From Dioscorea cayenensis subsp. rotundata (Eukaryota > Streptophyta > Magnoliopsida > Dioscoreales > Dioscoreaceae), in assembly GCF_009730915.1 (NCBI RefSeq), contig NC_052479.1:12335815-12399814 (forward strand): a DNA stretch of 64,000 bases, read 5' to 3'. The number at the start of each line of letters is the position of its first letter. The stretch's first letter is position 1. The notes below the pieces were generated by a model. That model was not told where the DNA came from. It ran no database searches and saw nothing but the letters and a program-made list of their open reading frames with translations. The translations under genes and the position numbers were made by a program. Shown here piece after piece: positions 1 to 11,797 of this stretch.

Positions 1-436
1 ACACTTGCATAAGGATCAAAAATCATAGTAAAGTGTAACATGTTCAAACTAATGGATGGTCCAAAACGTTAAATCATAACTCAGCTTATTATTTAAATGT
101 AGACATGATCTATTCAACTACTTCTTAAGGGCATTCAAGATTGAGATTGTCAACTATTTTTGTTTTGAGCTTGCTTAAAGTGGCAGCCCATCATCTGGTA
201 ATTGAATCTGTTCCTTGAAGAGGTTGATAGAGAAGGAAAGACTTATTTGCAAGGCTATGATCTTAAAAACCATGCAGCTGACTAAATGTCATGCAGAAAG
301 AAAGTTAATCCTAAGCAATGCTACTCTGCAGTAATCTTTTGTGAAGGATGATGTAATCCTATGTCAATCAATCTAGCTTTGTTGATTTGTATTTGCATAA
401 GATATATTACTAATTATAAATGTGGCTCCACTGCAG
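1..436 (+). other. intron 2 of the first IBR1-like gene (partial)
   Basis: AT-rich sequence ending in a CTGCAG acceptor directly before the exon at 437. The equivalent intron of the paralogue is about 1.2 kb, so the missing exons should lie within roughly 1-2 kb upstream of the window. No other feature seen. Confidence 0.7.
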
Positions 437-3241
437 ACATATGGGCACATAGATATTTTTGTGTCAAACGCGGCAGTTAATCCAACAGTGGATAACATTT
501 TGGATTCCCAAGAGCAGGTTCTTGATAAACTCTGGGAAGTTAATGTTAAAGCAGCTATTCTTCTTCTGCAGGTATTGATTAATGTCCAATTGCAGCCATT
601 TAATTGCTGGGATTTGTAGTTACATCTTATTGTTAGAGCTTTTTTTCAACTCTAGCTTGTTTTATTTAGGCTGCTGCTCCCCACTTGAAAAAGGGATCAT
701 CTGTTATTCTAATATCTTCAATTGGAGGTTATTTTCCACCTGCAAAAATGTCCATGTATGGTGTCACAAAGACAGCTCTTCTTGGGCTTACGAAGGTATT
801 TTATCTAGCAGTTTATTTACCATCCTGAACTGTTAGTTGTAGCACAAGAGTATATGGAAATGCTTTGTGAGTTTCTGTCAATGGCACCCTCAAAAGATAT
901 TGTTTTTTCAGACCTATCATGGACTTTGTATTCTCTGACTTGAAATCATGGCCTTTGTCCTCACCATCCTGAACTGTTAGTAGTAGCACAAGAGTAAATG
1001 GAAATGCTTTGCGAGTTTGTGTCCATGGCACCCTCAAAAGATATTGTTTTTTCAGACCTATCATGTACTTTGTATTCTCTGACTTGAAATCATGGCCTTT
1101 GTCCTCGCCATCCTGGGGTCCTTATGAGCAGGATGAAACCCAAACATGAACCATAGGTGTCTAGAAGTTAGGATATATGGTTGAGAGGATCAAATACATT
1201 GTAAGTTTATAAAGATGAATAGGAACCATCCTCTGCCTTCCTCCCCCTAAAGAGAAGATCCTTCTCCTGCAGGATCTTTGTCAACTTTTCTCCGAGGACT
1301 CATTGATTTTTTTTCTTCAACAAGATGGCTAACCAGTTTTGTTGAGGATGGATGGATAAAAAATAAGGAAACTTTAGTTTCTCAGCCAAATGCAGTTTTT
1401 GCCCTCCATGGATGTCAACAAAAATTGGATTGCAGATTATGTCATTCAGATTTGTTTCACATGCTGTGTCTATCACCACTATTAATAATATATACATTGT
1501 TATTTTGTAAATTGTTGTTTTCGATTATGTTGTGGGTTCAAGTAAGTTTGTGCCTTGAGATAGAAAATTTGTTAAAATTAGCGCCTTCCTAATAGCTGCT
1601 CATTGAAAAAGTTTTCAATAATTTAGTGAAGAAAGTGTAGTAAAATAGCTTCAAGCATTTAGATTACTTAACCATGAAGTCATAACCTCTATATATAGAG
1701 CTATTGAGGCAATATTCTAACAATCAACATTATCAACCATCAATCTAACACTCTCCTTGCTATCAGTTTTTTCCAATTTTGTCCCATTTTAATATTTGCC
1801 AGACTTCCGAAAACTAAAATTCCAGATTGTATATTGATTGTTACAATACTGAACCTCATTAATGCTATGTATGGAGGTTAAAATTTAATGTTTAGGTATT
1901 TTAAAAGCCTTCTTAAGTAATGCATTTTCTTCTTCATAAGTTATTCAAAAACTTCATGGCGAAATTGTCAAAACTTCTTCAAGGATTAACACTTAGAGGG
2001 GTGTTTATTTTAGCAGTCCTTTTCTTGATATTACTGAGACTGCAGTCTGGAGTTCTTCAAATTTTGATGTTTGTAGTGGCTTAGTGAATATTATCAGAAT
2101 TAGTTCTTCAGTGTTGTTGTACTTCAGCCGTTTCCTGGAATTAGTAACTTCTCTAATTAGTACTACTTAATTCTAATTTTTCAAGTAAGCCTTGTTCTTG
2201 ATTTAACAACGAAACACTGAAGAATAATAAGTTGCTGATATGCTCAACTGTTCAAGAAGGCAATGCAGAGATCAAAATTTGAACTGCCAACTCTGCTAGT
2301 AGTAATACAGAAAACTGAAGAAGCAATGTTACCCTTTTAAATATCAAGTTTAAAGTGGTGCAGCAATTTGGTGAAGGGAAACTGCTGTACTAATAACCCA
2401 ATTACTTATTCAATAACCTTATAAATTACTTGATCATGAAATTGTAACCTTACACACAGCTAGTGAGACTCAATATCTTATGATCAATATCAACTACCAA
2501 TCAACTCTCATCTTTCCATCTTATTTTTTTCTATTTTAGTCTCTCTTTTGTCTATTATTTGTGATGACTACCTTGAACTATTCTAAGGGATGCATATTAT
2601 ACTACCTAAGTTTTTCAACTATTACTCATTTAATTAAATAATTGGGAAGAACTGGTGCGGAAAAGTTGTGATTATTGTGTGAAGTACATCTGAAAGGCAC
2701 TGCTATTTTGCCATTTCATTTATGCTCAAAGTTGTGATTTGCGTGTTTGCAGGCCCTTGCAGCTGAGATGAGTCCCGACACCCGTGTTAACTGCATAGCT
2801 CCTGGATTTGTACCAACTCATTTTGCTGATTTCATCACAAGAACCGAAGAAGTTGTAAGTGATTCTATCTATAATCTTGTTTATGACTCAATCAATAGTT
2901 TTCAAATGTCACGTTTGGACTGTGCTTCTGTATATTCAAGTTCTTATATTCATTGTTGCATTTGATGACGAAGACTTCCAAAAACATTGTGGTTAAATGC
3001 AACAATCTAATCACAACCGAGTCTACATTTTAAAAAAAACCGACAGTTATGATTACATGTTATCATCATCACAGTGATTATGTTTTCGCAGAGGAAATCA
3101 TTTGAAGATAAAACTCTACTTAAAAGGCTTGGTACAACCGCAGACATGGCTGCTGTTGCCGCTTTTCTTGCATCTGATGACGCGTCTTACATAACCGGCG
3201 AAACAATTGTGGTCTCTGGAGGGATGCCATCCAGACTCTAA
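437..3241 (+). CDS. IBR1: IBR1/SDRA-like peroxisomal short-chain dehydrogenase, 3' part (4 exons)
   Basis: NAD(P)-dependent short-chain dehydrogenase/reductase of the DHRS4/SDRa group. The Arabidopsis member IBR1 acts in peroxisomal conversion of indole-3-butyric acid to auxin. Exons seen: 437-571, 670-795, 2753-2854 and 3092-3241, all phase 0 with GT-AG borders, encoding about 170 residues. They carry the SNAA motif, the catalytic region with ISSIGG and YGVTK (YxxxK), and a C-terminal SRL, a type 1 peroxisomal signal. Exon sizes (135, 126, 102, 150) equal exons 3-6 of the complete paralogue at 14358-18813. Exons 1-2 (cofactor-binding TGxxxGIG) must lie upstream of the window; bases 1-436 are intron 2. 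No frame damage is visible, so I read it as a functional gene cut by the window edge. The substrate is inferred from the family. Confidence 0.88.
821..1108 (+). repeat. 144-bp tandem duplication in intron
   Basis: Two adjacent copies, 821-964 and 965-1108, differ at only a few bases. A third copy breaks off just after its first bases (CATCCT at 1109). It lies just after the donor of the exon ending at 795. The second IBR1 gene lacks it in the matching intron, so it arose after the gene duplication. Confidence 0.9.
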
Positions 3242-3660
3242 GACTTCAAAATTCGACAATTGAGCTTCTCATCAGGTACTCTGGAAAAAGGTTGTAAATT
3301 ATCAGTATGAAGACATTGAAGAGATTGTGCCTAGACCTTAATGTGAAGTATTTGAACTACAACAATGTTTTTACACAAGATGAAATATTATAAGTTGGAG
3401 GTTGTTGGGTTACTTGTAAGAGTATATATATCTCAAATACAATTTTATCTTTTCTGTCAACCCTTTTTTCACATTGAGGTTATTTGGTTTGTTTTAAGAT
3501 CACATAGCTGAAGTTTAGGGTTTAGCGTTAGCTGAAGTGCGCTTACTGATGCATATATATATATATATATAATAAAAAATAATAAATATTTCAACATTAA
3601 AATTTATATTTAAGATTAACAATGAAAAGTTTAAAATTAATTACCGGACATATTCTTAAA
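3242..3660 (+). other. 3' flank of the first IBR1-like gene
   Basis: AT-rich 3' untranslated and intergenic sequence with a short TA microsatellite near 3552-3571. It ends in the 9-bp target site of the MULE that starts at 3661. No gene seen. Confidence 0.6.
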
Positions 3661-3733
3661 GAGTAATGCTATATAGAACGAAGAAATCACTCGAAACCAG
3701 CCACACGACTGATGTGGCTGGTGATGTGTCAAT
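3661..3733 (+). repeat. MULE left terminal inverted repeat
   Basis: Reverse complement of 10330-10402 with about three mismatches. Confidence 0.93.
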
Positions 3734-3792
3734 TTTTTTTTGATTAAAAAAAAATTTGATAAAGAACTAGCACGTGAGTCTCTCTCTTGTTT

Positions 3793-3794
<2 letters not shown>

Positions 3795-3828
<34 letters not shown>
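3795..3828 (+). repeat. (CT)n microsatellite in the left MULE subterminal region
   Basis: Pure CT run followed by GC-rich sequence with repeated CCCGGC-type words to about 4115. The right end of the element carries the complementary GA runs. Confidence 0.9.
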
Positions 3829-3832
<4 letters not shown>

Positions 3833-4744
3833 TGTGTGTGTGCTCCCGGCCGCCGTTTGTCTCCCCCACTCCCGACTCCTAATCTCGATCTTTGTTTCCC
3901 TTCCCCGCTCTTAGCCACCGCTTTCCTTCATCCCGTCCTGGCCGTCACTTCCCTCCCCCGCTCTCGGCTCCCGTCCCGGCCGTCGCTTCCCTCCCCCGCT
4001 CCCGGCTCCCGGCCGATGATTTCCCGCCCGCTCCGGCCCCGTCCGGATGAGCTTCCTCCTCCGCTCCGGGCCCCATTCAGGCCGCGGCTTCCCTTCCCTG
4101 CTTCCTATCTCCGCTATATCAAAGGTATGATTTATTTCATGCTTTGTAATAATTTGTTTGATTTGTTTGAGTTATTTAGGATTTTTGTTTGTTTTACGAT
4201 GTTGATTCCCTTGTTATTTGGCCTTGTTATGGGAGCACAAAGGTTTGGGAAAACCAATTCCTTGTTTGCTGGAATGTGTTTAAAAGCATTATACATGATT
4301 TAATAGTTTACTCATTTAATTAATTATGACTTGAGTTGTGTTACTTATAACTGATTCTTGTGGCTAAATAATCCACTCCATTGGACCATAGTTATGAATG
4401 GATTAATCCATGTTGATTTGGTGTACGTACTATTAAAATACATATATAGATGTGTGTTTGACATTTTTTGTGGTTTTTGTGGCTTTTTAAGGATTTTTGC
4501 TTTTTTATGGTGGATTTCTCTTTATGATTATAAACCAAAAATTTCATGGAGTTATTTAGGCATTATATGGATTATTTTTGTTTGTTGGCAATATATCTGA
4601 ATTATTTTTGGAGTTATTTAGGCATCATCTTGATTTTTTTTTAATGATTTTTTGGAGTTATTTAGGATTATAAACCATTGCTTTGCTTCATGTTTTTTAA
4701 ATATTTGTCCAATTTGTTTTTAGACATATACCTAAAGCAAGAAC

Positions 4745-6757
4745 ATGGAAGAAGTGGTACTTGGGTGTTATGAGCAAGAAAAAGATAATGTAGAAGTTGG
4801 ATGTTCAACTTATGAAATACATGCGAAAGAAAAACCGGTAGATTTGGATTTAGTTAAAAATATTGTGCCGGGGGCCGGTATGATGCTTGATTCTGAAGAA
4901 GAAGTTTATAAGTTGTATGTCCAATATGCGCGGCGTGAAGGGTTTGGCATCACCAAAAAAAGCATGAGATTAGATGATGATGGAAAATTGAAATATTACA
5001 TGCTAGCATGTGCAAGAGGTGGCAAAAGAATATCTACTTCAAAAAACTCCTTTAACCCAAGACTATTCGCCAAAGTAAATTGTCTGGCAAAGATTAATGT
5101 CATTGTTGGCAATGATGGGCGATTTACTATTTCTAGTGTTAATTTGGAGCACAATCATGCACTTAGCCCATAAAAAGCTCGTTTCCAAAAGTGCAATAAA
5201 AAAATTGATGCATATGTCAAAAGAAGGCTTGAATTAAACGACCAAGCAGGGATAAGCCTAAGCAAAAATTTTTTTATTCCCTAGCAGTTGAAAGTGGGGG
5301 TTATGAAAATTTAACATACATTGAAAAAAATTGTAGGAATTATATTGCGAAAGCAAGGCAATTTAGGCTTGGCGTTGGAGATGCCGTGGCATTTGGAAAA
5401 TATTTTTCTCGCATGCAACAAAGAAACACAAAAGTTTTCAATTTGATTGACATGGATGAGGAAGGTTGTTTGAGAAATGTCTTCTGGGCAGATGCGAGGT
5501 CTATAGCGGCTTATGAAGCTTTTGGTGATGTAATTTCCTTTGATACAACATATTTAACGAATAAGTATGACATGCCATTTGCTCCGTTTGTCGGTGTAAA
5601 TCATCATGGGCAGACGGTATTGTTTAGGTGTGGCTTATTGTCTAGAGAGGATACGAAAACATATGTTTGGCTCTTCAAAACTTGGCTGGAGTGTATGTCA
5701 AGCAAGGCTCCTAAAGCAATTATTACAGATCAGTGTATGGCTATTCAGGGTGCAGTTAGATTGGTTTTTTCCAAATTCACATCATCGCCTTTGCCGTTGG
5801 CATATCATGAAGAAGGTTCCCGAGAAGCTTGGAGGTTTAAATGAATACAAAGCAATCAAGAAAATTTTGAAACACATCACGTATGAAGCGGTGGATTCTC
5901 AAGAGTTTGAAGATACATACTTGAAGATTATGGCGGACTATAAAATTGAGAAAAATGAATGGCTGAATTCTCTATTCAAAATTCGTGATCGTTGGGCTTC
6001 TGTATATATTAAAGGCATATTTTGGGCTGGAATGTCTACCACTCAAAGAAGTGAAAGCGTAAATGCATTTTTTGATGGTTATGTTGGTCCGACGACTTCA
6101 TTGAAGCAGTTTGTTGAGCAATATGATAATGCCTTGAAAAGCAAGATTGAGAAGGAGAACAAAGCTGATTTTGCTTCATTTAACTCGTGTTTTCCATTGA
6201 TCACCGATTGCAAGGTGCTTATTGAAAAGAATGTGAAAGACATTCCTTTTAGGTATATTTTGCCATAATGGAGGAAAGACATCAAACGCATGCATACATA
6301 TGTACAAAACTGTTACGATGACCCACAAACCAGTGAAGAAAAACTGCGGTACAATAAATTATGCTCTCATTTTACTAAAGCCGTAGAACTTGGAGCGGAG
6401 TCAAATGACAAATACAACTTGTTGATGAAATATGTGGATGAGGCAATTGAGAAGCTGATGGACAACACAACTTGTAAGGAAAAGTTTACACCTACGTTGT
6501 CGGAGGCGACTATTGTGCCACACCAACAATTTCTCACTCCTTTGAAGGTGCGGAGTAAGGGTCGTCCACCATCAAAAAGGAAGAAGTCAAAAGTTGAAGA
6601 AATAATAATCAGAAACAAGAAAAAGGTATTTTTATGTAGTATCATATTCATTACTTGTTTAGTTTTTTTTCTGATGAATTTTTTTTTAGTGTATGACATC
6701 CATGTTATTATTGGCAGAAGGTACAAACAAAGGGAGATGCATCAGCTCAAAAATTAG
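4745..6757 (+). pseudogene. FAR1/FHY3-type MULE transposase, disrupted
   Basis: The N-terminal part (4745-5173) is a FAR1 DNA-binding domain of the WRKY-GCM1 zinc-finger type: spaced cysteines, then an H-x-H in EHNHAL. The MULE catalytic core follows (5386-6268): DTTY and ITDQ supply the first two acidic residues, then CRWHIMKK and SESVNAFFDGYV. The C-terminal part (6290-6757) ends in a basic tail, GRPPSKRKKSK. Breaks: a stop at 5171 after the DNA-binding domain, a change of frame between about 5270 and 5386, another near 5770-5800, and a TAA at 6266-6268 where the next domain continues in the same frame. The host FAR1/FHY3 transcription factors derive from this transposase family, but the TIRs and TSD show this copy is a transposon. 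Confidence 0.88.
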
Positions 6758-7209
6758 CGCAAGATGATCATTGCACATAAGAGAATGTGGTAATTCTCTT
6801 GTGACTTTCATTAATGTCCAAATTACGAATTTCAATCATTTAATTTCAAATGATGATTTGTTGGACTATTATCTCTTTTCTTAGGTGAATTTAAATTCTA
6901 TATCGATCAATTTGGACATGCATCATAGTTCTTCTCTAGGTTTTTCAAGCCAGTGAAATGATTTCTGATCAAGGTGAGTTGCAAGATGTACGTATTTATT
7001 TTTTTGCTCAATACTTAGTGATTAAGATTATTGGTGATATGAAGTTCTCATGTATTATCCATTTTAATTTTTCAGGGAATCGTATTGTGATGCAAGTTGC
7101 TTATATAGCGCAACGTTTAATTTTTGTGTTCGTATTTGTGTTCATGTTCGTGGAGGAAAACCAAAAAATTTGCGTTCTAAGTTTGTGGTATAAGTGAAAA
7201 TTTTTGTGT

Positions 7210-7600
7210 TTGTATTGCTTATGTTTGATGGAGAGATGAACTAGGGCTTATCTGTTGTTTGATTTTGTACTAAGGGAAGGTGTCCATGTTGTTTGATTTT
7301 GTAATGTTATTATTCTTGAATGCAGAACAGAATACCAGCCCTTAGGAGTGCAAAAGTGAAATGGCTTATGTTTGTTATAAAATTTTTGTGTGTCCTGCTT
7401 ATGTTTGATATTAAGATGAATCAGGGCATATATGTTGTTTGATATTAAGATGAACCATGATGTTGTCTTTGTTTGGAGAACAAAATACCAGTTATTAGAT
7501 GTACAAGATGCTTCCATGCTCTATTCTCTTGAGCGTATTATTATTCTCGAAGGCAGAACAGAATACGAAAATATGTACAAGATGCTTCCATTGATGAATA
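7210..7600 (+). repeat. degenerate internal repeats in the MULE 3' region
   Basis: Phrases such as CTTATGTTTGAT, TTGTTTGAT and GCAGAACAGAATAC recur two or three times in the same order, suggesting an old tandem duplication of about 170 bp downstream of the transposase. No coding sequence recognised. Confidence 0.5.
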
Positions 7601-8009
7601 CGAAAATTTGTGAATACGAAAATGATAAAACCCAGAAAATATGTCTTCCTTCAGTCCCTTGCTCAACATTGATCAAAACCAAAAGAGCACCTAAGTTTTA
7701 TCAGGTAAAAGTACAGAATGCATGTTAACAAGAAAAATATATCTGCAGCCTTTTGAACTACAAACATTACCAGAGAACTTCAATGGAACAAACTGGTTTT
7801 CATCGATTTCCAATGGACCTAGACTGCAAATAGAAATTCAATAGCAAACCATTCTTACATAATCTAATTCTAACGTTAATCAAGCTAGAATTTAATTTCA
7901 AGTCTAAGAAAAATATTACAAATTTCTCTGAATATGTACTTTTTATTCTTAATGAAATCATACAAAGCGCTCTGATTCATTTAGTAGAGTAATTATATTA
8001 AAACTAATA

Positions 8010-9363
8010 TTTTTATGGCTTCTGCTTTCTCTTTTCGGTCTGATCTAGAAAATCTCTGCCTGAAAAGTTCCACTTCATCATCTTTCTGCAAGACCATTGG
8101 TTAGATTAGCAAATGAAGGTCTCAAATGCAACACAAATATAGAAACTATGCAAAGTCTCTAAGACACAACAAAACCTCACTTGTAGTTATAAAAACTATG
8201 CAGCTTTCAGACCTTCTTTCAGTTTGGAAATAACTCAAATCTATAAGATAACCAAGTCTAAATTTGTGCAAAGAACCCATGGCTTACTTTGTAGTTATAG
8301 AAGCAATTGTGACAGGATGGTGCCACAGATTTTACATTAAAGGGTTTAAGCATCAATCCCCAAAATCCTAGTTTGAGATCATAATACCAGAAAAGAAATT
8401 AGCTAGCAGAAAATAACTGACCTTTGAGGCATACTCAGAATGCAGAAAACCTACAACTAACAAAACATCAAAATCTGAACTTGAATTAAAAACTAAAGCA
8501 TACTTAGAATGCAGAAAACCTACAACTTAACATGCTTCAAGATAAAACCAAACACAAATTAAAGGAAAGGATTTTCTTAAGCCCTAATTGTTTTAGCAGG
8601 TTTAGGGCATCAAAATCTGTAGTTTTTTTCTTCAAAACAATATTGTCCTGCTCTGCCTTCTTACACCAATTGATAAGTAGCATACAATTGATAGAACGAA
8701 CGTAGAAAAGTCATATACTCAATTAAGTATCAAATTTTAGAAAAAAAAAACTAATCATTTTTCTCCCAAATAAATGAGCAATTCATTACAAGACTAATCA
8801 TCAAGTGTAACCTAATGATGGAAATATTTTATATGATCCACTATTACACCTGTTGTAAAAAGATATATATATATATATATATTAAAAAAACAAAGTTAAA
8901 AATGTAAATAACATTGAGACTAGCAACAACAATCAAAGAAAAACCTCAAACATGAAACACTAACCAAATATATATATATATATGAAAAATTACTATAAAC
9001 CAAATGCAAGAATTACCTTTTCCATGGAATCAAGGTACTGTTCAATATGTTTGCTAACTTTCTCTACTAAAGTTTTTGTTTGAAGATGAGGGTCTGCATC
9101 AAGCACTTCAAGAATGGTAGAGTCATATCCTAATCCTGTAGAAATACTCAAAAGAAAAAAACATAAAATTAAATTAAATTAAATGGTACTCATTTGGATC
9201 ACTTTAAAGGGAGTAAGAGCACTCATATTACAAGATGAACACTAACAATAACCTGTACATTCAAACTCTTTATAAGCCACAAAGGCTTCAATTCCAAGTC
9301 AGATTGTGATTCTATGATACCTTGAGGTAAATAACCAATTTTTACAGCTTCTCTGGTGTCCAT
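8010..9363 (-). pseudogene. unidentified exon series on the minus strand inside the MULE
   Basis: Reading the minus strand, three stretches look like exons with plausible borders: about 9363-9250 (CTGCAG acceptor, begins MDTREAVKIGYLPQG), about 9137-9017 (begins GLGYDSTILEVLDADPH, ends DSMEK before GTAATTC) and about 8087-8010 (begins KDDEVELFRQRFSRSD). Their composition is protein-like and they have no internal stops. I do not recognise the family. It may be a second gene of the element or a captured host fragment; it lies antisense to the transposase. Confidence 0.4.
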
Positions 9364-9574
9364 CTGCAGATTACATCAAGCTTGATAGATATAAAAAAAT
9401 AGCAAAACAACAAACAATTTAAGAAGAAGAAAAAGGCTCAGATCTTGCCCCTCTATTCTTTCGCATGGATAAACACGAATCAAGGGCTGCAACTAAAGTT
9501 TCCACGCCACCCAATTTCTATACTCTTTTATAGGGAAAATCATCATGGCCAAGAACATCATTACTAAAGAGTAA

Positions 9575-9626
9575 GAGTAATGCTATATAGAGCAAAGCAG
9601 CCACACGAACCAGCCACATCGACAGA
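9575..9626 (+). repeat. third, internal copy of the MULE TIR
   Basis: Starts GAGTAATGCTATATAGAGC and continues with CAGCCACACGA and CCAGCCACAT blocks, in the same orientation as the left TIR. It may mark the left end of a smaller related element sharing the right TIR, or a duplicated terminus. Confidence 0.7.
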
Positions 9627-9912
9627 AAGAAATACATGATGGAACAAAATGATTCATGCTGAATATAGATAAAATATCAACCAACAGAATCAAAACAGAG
9701 GCTCAGATTCAACGGTAATGATGTTCTCCCATCCTTCCCCCTCCCTCTACAACAATAAGAGTAGCGGTTGCCTACTAGGCCATCCAAGCCAATATACCAT
9801 CATTGTAGAGAGACGAGGGTAGGATAGAAATTTTTAGGGTATCATTACCATTGTACCTGATTTCAAGGTGAACCGGGCTTTTGTGCCAACAATTGCAGAG
9901 AACCAGGCACAC

Positions 9913-10218
9913 GAAAGAGAGAGAGAGAGAGAGTCCCACATGAGAAAGACACAAACTAGGGCCGATCTGTGCCCTAGTTTCTCTTCAAAGCCAAACGAGA
10001 GAGGGATGGCGGCTGGGAGCACAGAGCCACACGAGAGAGAGAGAGAGAGAGAGAGAGTCTCACACGAGAGAGACACAAACTAGGGCCGATCTGTGCCCTA
10101 GTTTCTCTTTAAAGCCAAACGAGAGAGGGGCGGTGGCCGGGAGCGGGGGAGGGAAGTGAAGGTCGGGAGCGGCAGCCGATCGCGGGGAAGGGAAGCGGTG
10201 GCCAGGGGCACAGAGCCA

Positions 10219-10266
<48 letters not shown>
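9913..10266 (+). repeat. GA-tract tandem repeat block, about 124-bp period
   Basis: The unit (GA tract, then CACAAACTAGGGCCGATCTG, then a GC-rich tail) occurs twice with a 124-bp offset: GCCGATCTGT at 9961 and 10085. A third partial unit ends in the long GA run at about 10218-10266. It is the right subterminal region of the MULE and mirrors the CT-rich left end. Confidence 0.85.
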
Positions 10267-10268
<2 letters not shown>

Positions 10269-10329
10269 CCACACGAGAGATACAAAACATGTGCCCTAAT
10301 TTCTCCTTTTATTTTTTTTAATTAAAAAA

Positions 10330-10402
10330 ATTGACACGTCACCGGCCACATCAGTCGTGTGGCTGGTTTCGTGTGATTTCTTCGTTCTATATAGCATTAC
10401 TC
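10330..10402 (-). repeat. MULE right terminal inverted repeat
   Basis: Partner of 3661-3733. The TSD follows at 10403-10411. Confidence 0.93.
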
Positions 10403-10411
10403 ATTTTTAAA

Positions 10412-10434
10412 TAACTCAATTTTGCAAGAGGGAC

Positions 10435-10505
<71 letters not shown>

Positions 10506-10923
10506 CAATCATCTATAGACTGAAGATATCCTTGTATTAGATTAACCGCTTAATTGAAATCCAACTATTGTGTTGTTGCACGTAGTAGCTACAATACTCA
10601 GTGGGATGAGAACAATTTGTACTGTGGTTAGCAGTGCACATTGTAGCGACAATATTTAGTGTGGATGAACAATTCTTATTGTGCGTAGCAACAGTATAGA
10701 GAGTGATAACCACTGTAGTATGCTTGATGCATTGATAGCCGTTGGATCATTGATCCAAACAGTTGTTGTGCAATCTGAATTTTCCAATCTTATTTGTCCC
10801 CCCTCTCCCCATGCAAGAAGAAAAAAATGATAAACACCATCCTACCCCCACTGTAAGTATTATGGTTTCACTGTCCATACTCTTGTTTAACACTCTCTCT
10901 CATCCTCCTTATGTGTTTGTTAC
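10412..10923. other. intergenic; AT microsatellite and degenerate repeats
   Basis: A pure (AT)n run at 10441-10502, then about 200 bp in which a unit with GTAGCxACAATA and GATGAxAACAAT words recurs two to three times at roughly 60-bp spacing. No gene seen. Confidence 0.6.
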
Positions 10924-11242
10924 TAGGGATGTTAATTGGCCCCGGCTCCGATGAAGAATCTGATTCCCCGTCCCGTCGGGGCCAGGGTCGGGGAATTTTT
11001 TCGGGGATTGGGGTCGGGGCTGGGTCCGGAGAAAACTTCCCCATCGGGGTCGGAGTCGGGGTCCAGGTCGGGGAATATCTATCCTCCTGCCCCGGCCCGG
11101 CCCCGAAATAGTAAATATTTAATTTAAATATTATATACATATATACATATGTTATATGTTATAAATATGAAATATCTAAATAAAAATTGAACAAAAGGCA
11201 AAAGCCCACATATTTATTTAATTAACAAATTATTAATAATTA

Positions 11243-11540
11243 CTCCTTCCATTCCAAAATACATGTTGTTTTAGGAAAAAAAAATTTATTCAAAAATAGT
11301 TGTCATTTTACAATATCAAGGAAATATTTATTCTTATTTTTCAATTTTACCCATCTTCAATTTCTTAAGTTATATAAATGAAGAGAGTAATATTTATAAT
11401 CCCAAGAAAAATATATGGTTTCAAGAGAGGGATAGTTTAGTAATTTTGTTATTTTTTATGTTAAAGTTTAGATAATGTCAATGTTATCCTTAATTTTTGT
11501 GCAACATGCTTAAACGACATGTATTTAGGAACTGAGGGAG
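11243..11540 (+). mobile_element. Stowaway-type MITE nested in the hAT-like element
   Basis: 298 bp with terminal inverted repeats of the plant Stowaway (Tc1/mariner) type: left CTCCTTCCATTCCAAAATAC, right end reading inward CTCCCTCAGTTCCTAAATAC. The left side has the TA target dinucleotide (11241-11242). The right side now reads CA, but the related sequence at 12449-12450 still has TA at that point. Confidence 0.87.
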
Positions 11541-11797
11541 CATGTTATATGTGGTTGTAACCCCAACACCCCCAATACTAGGTTACAACCCCAGCGTCAG
11601 GGTTATTTTAAAGATAACTAATTAGTTTTTATGAATAATATAAATTTGCAAATTAGAAGTTTGAATTTTAATTTTGTAAATATATTATATAATAATTTTA
11701 TTAAATAATGAAAGGGTTATTCTTTAATCTTTATGAGGATTTTCAGACATACCCCTGTATATCCTTATAATTCATATAGAACTTTATAAAATTTTAA
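11541..11797 (+). repeat. internal direct repeat, copy 1
   Basis: Nearly identical to 12451-12669. The shared segment runs from ATGYTATATG to TTATAAAATTTTAA. This copy has about 40 extra bases after GGTTGTAACCCCA. Confidence 0.88.

Larger units (their letters stand above)
3661..10402 (+). mobile_element. Mutator-like element (MULE) with FAR1-type transposase
   Basis: A 6.7-kb DNA transposon bounded by 73-bp terminal inverted repeats (3661-3733 and 10330-10402, about 70/73 identical) that start GAGTAATGCTATATAG. It is flanked by 9-bp direct repeats, ATTCTTAAA (3652-3660) and ATTTTTAAA (10403-10411), 8/9 matching; 9 bp is the expected MULE duplication length. Next to both TIRs lie GC-rich subterminal stretches with CT tracts on the left and GA tracts on the right, in inverted arrangement. 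The transposase gene at 4745-6757 is broken, so the copy is probably immobile. It lies between the two IBR1 paralogues. Confidence 0.93.

Noticed and set aside
437..3241. First IBR1-like copy as a pseudogene
   Set aside because: All visible exons are in frame with good splice sites; the missing exons are explained by the window edge.
3637..4303. Ser/Leu- and Pro-rich open frames at the MULE left end
   Set aside because: Produced by the CT microsatellite and GC-rich subterminal repeats; not coding.
9575..10402. A separate nested MULE sharing the right TIR
   Set aside because: The 9 bases left of 9575 (AAAGAGTAA) do not match those right of 10402 (ATTTTTAAA); kept as an internal TIR copy only.
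10868..11140. Open frames in the GC-rich left end of the hAT-like element
   Set aside because: Repetitive CGGGG words give Gly/Pro-rich frames on both strands; this is transposon subterminal DNA.
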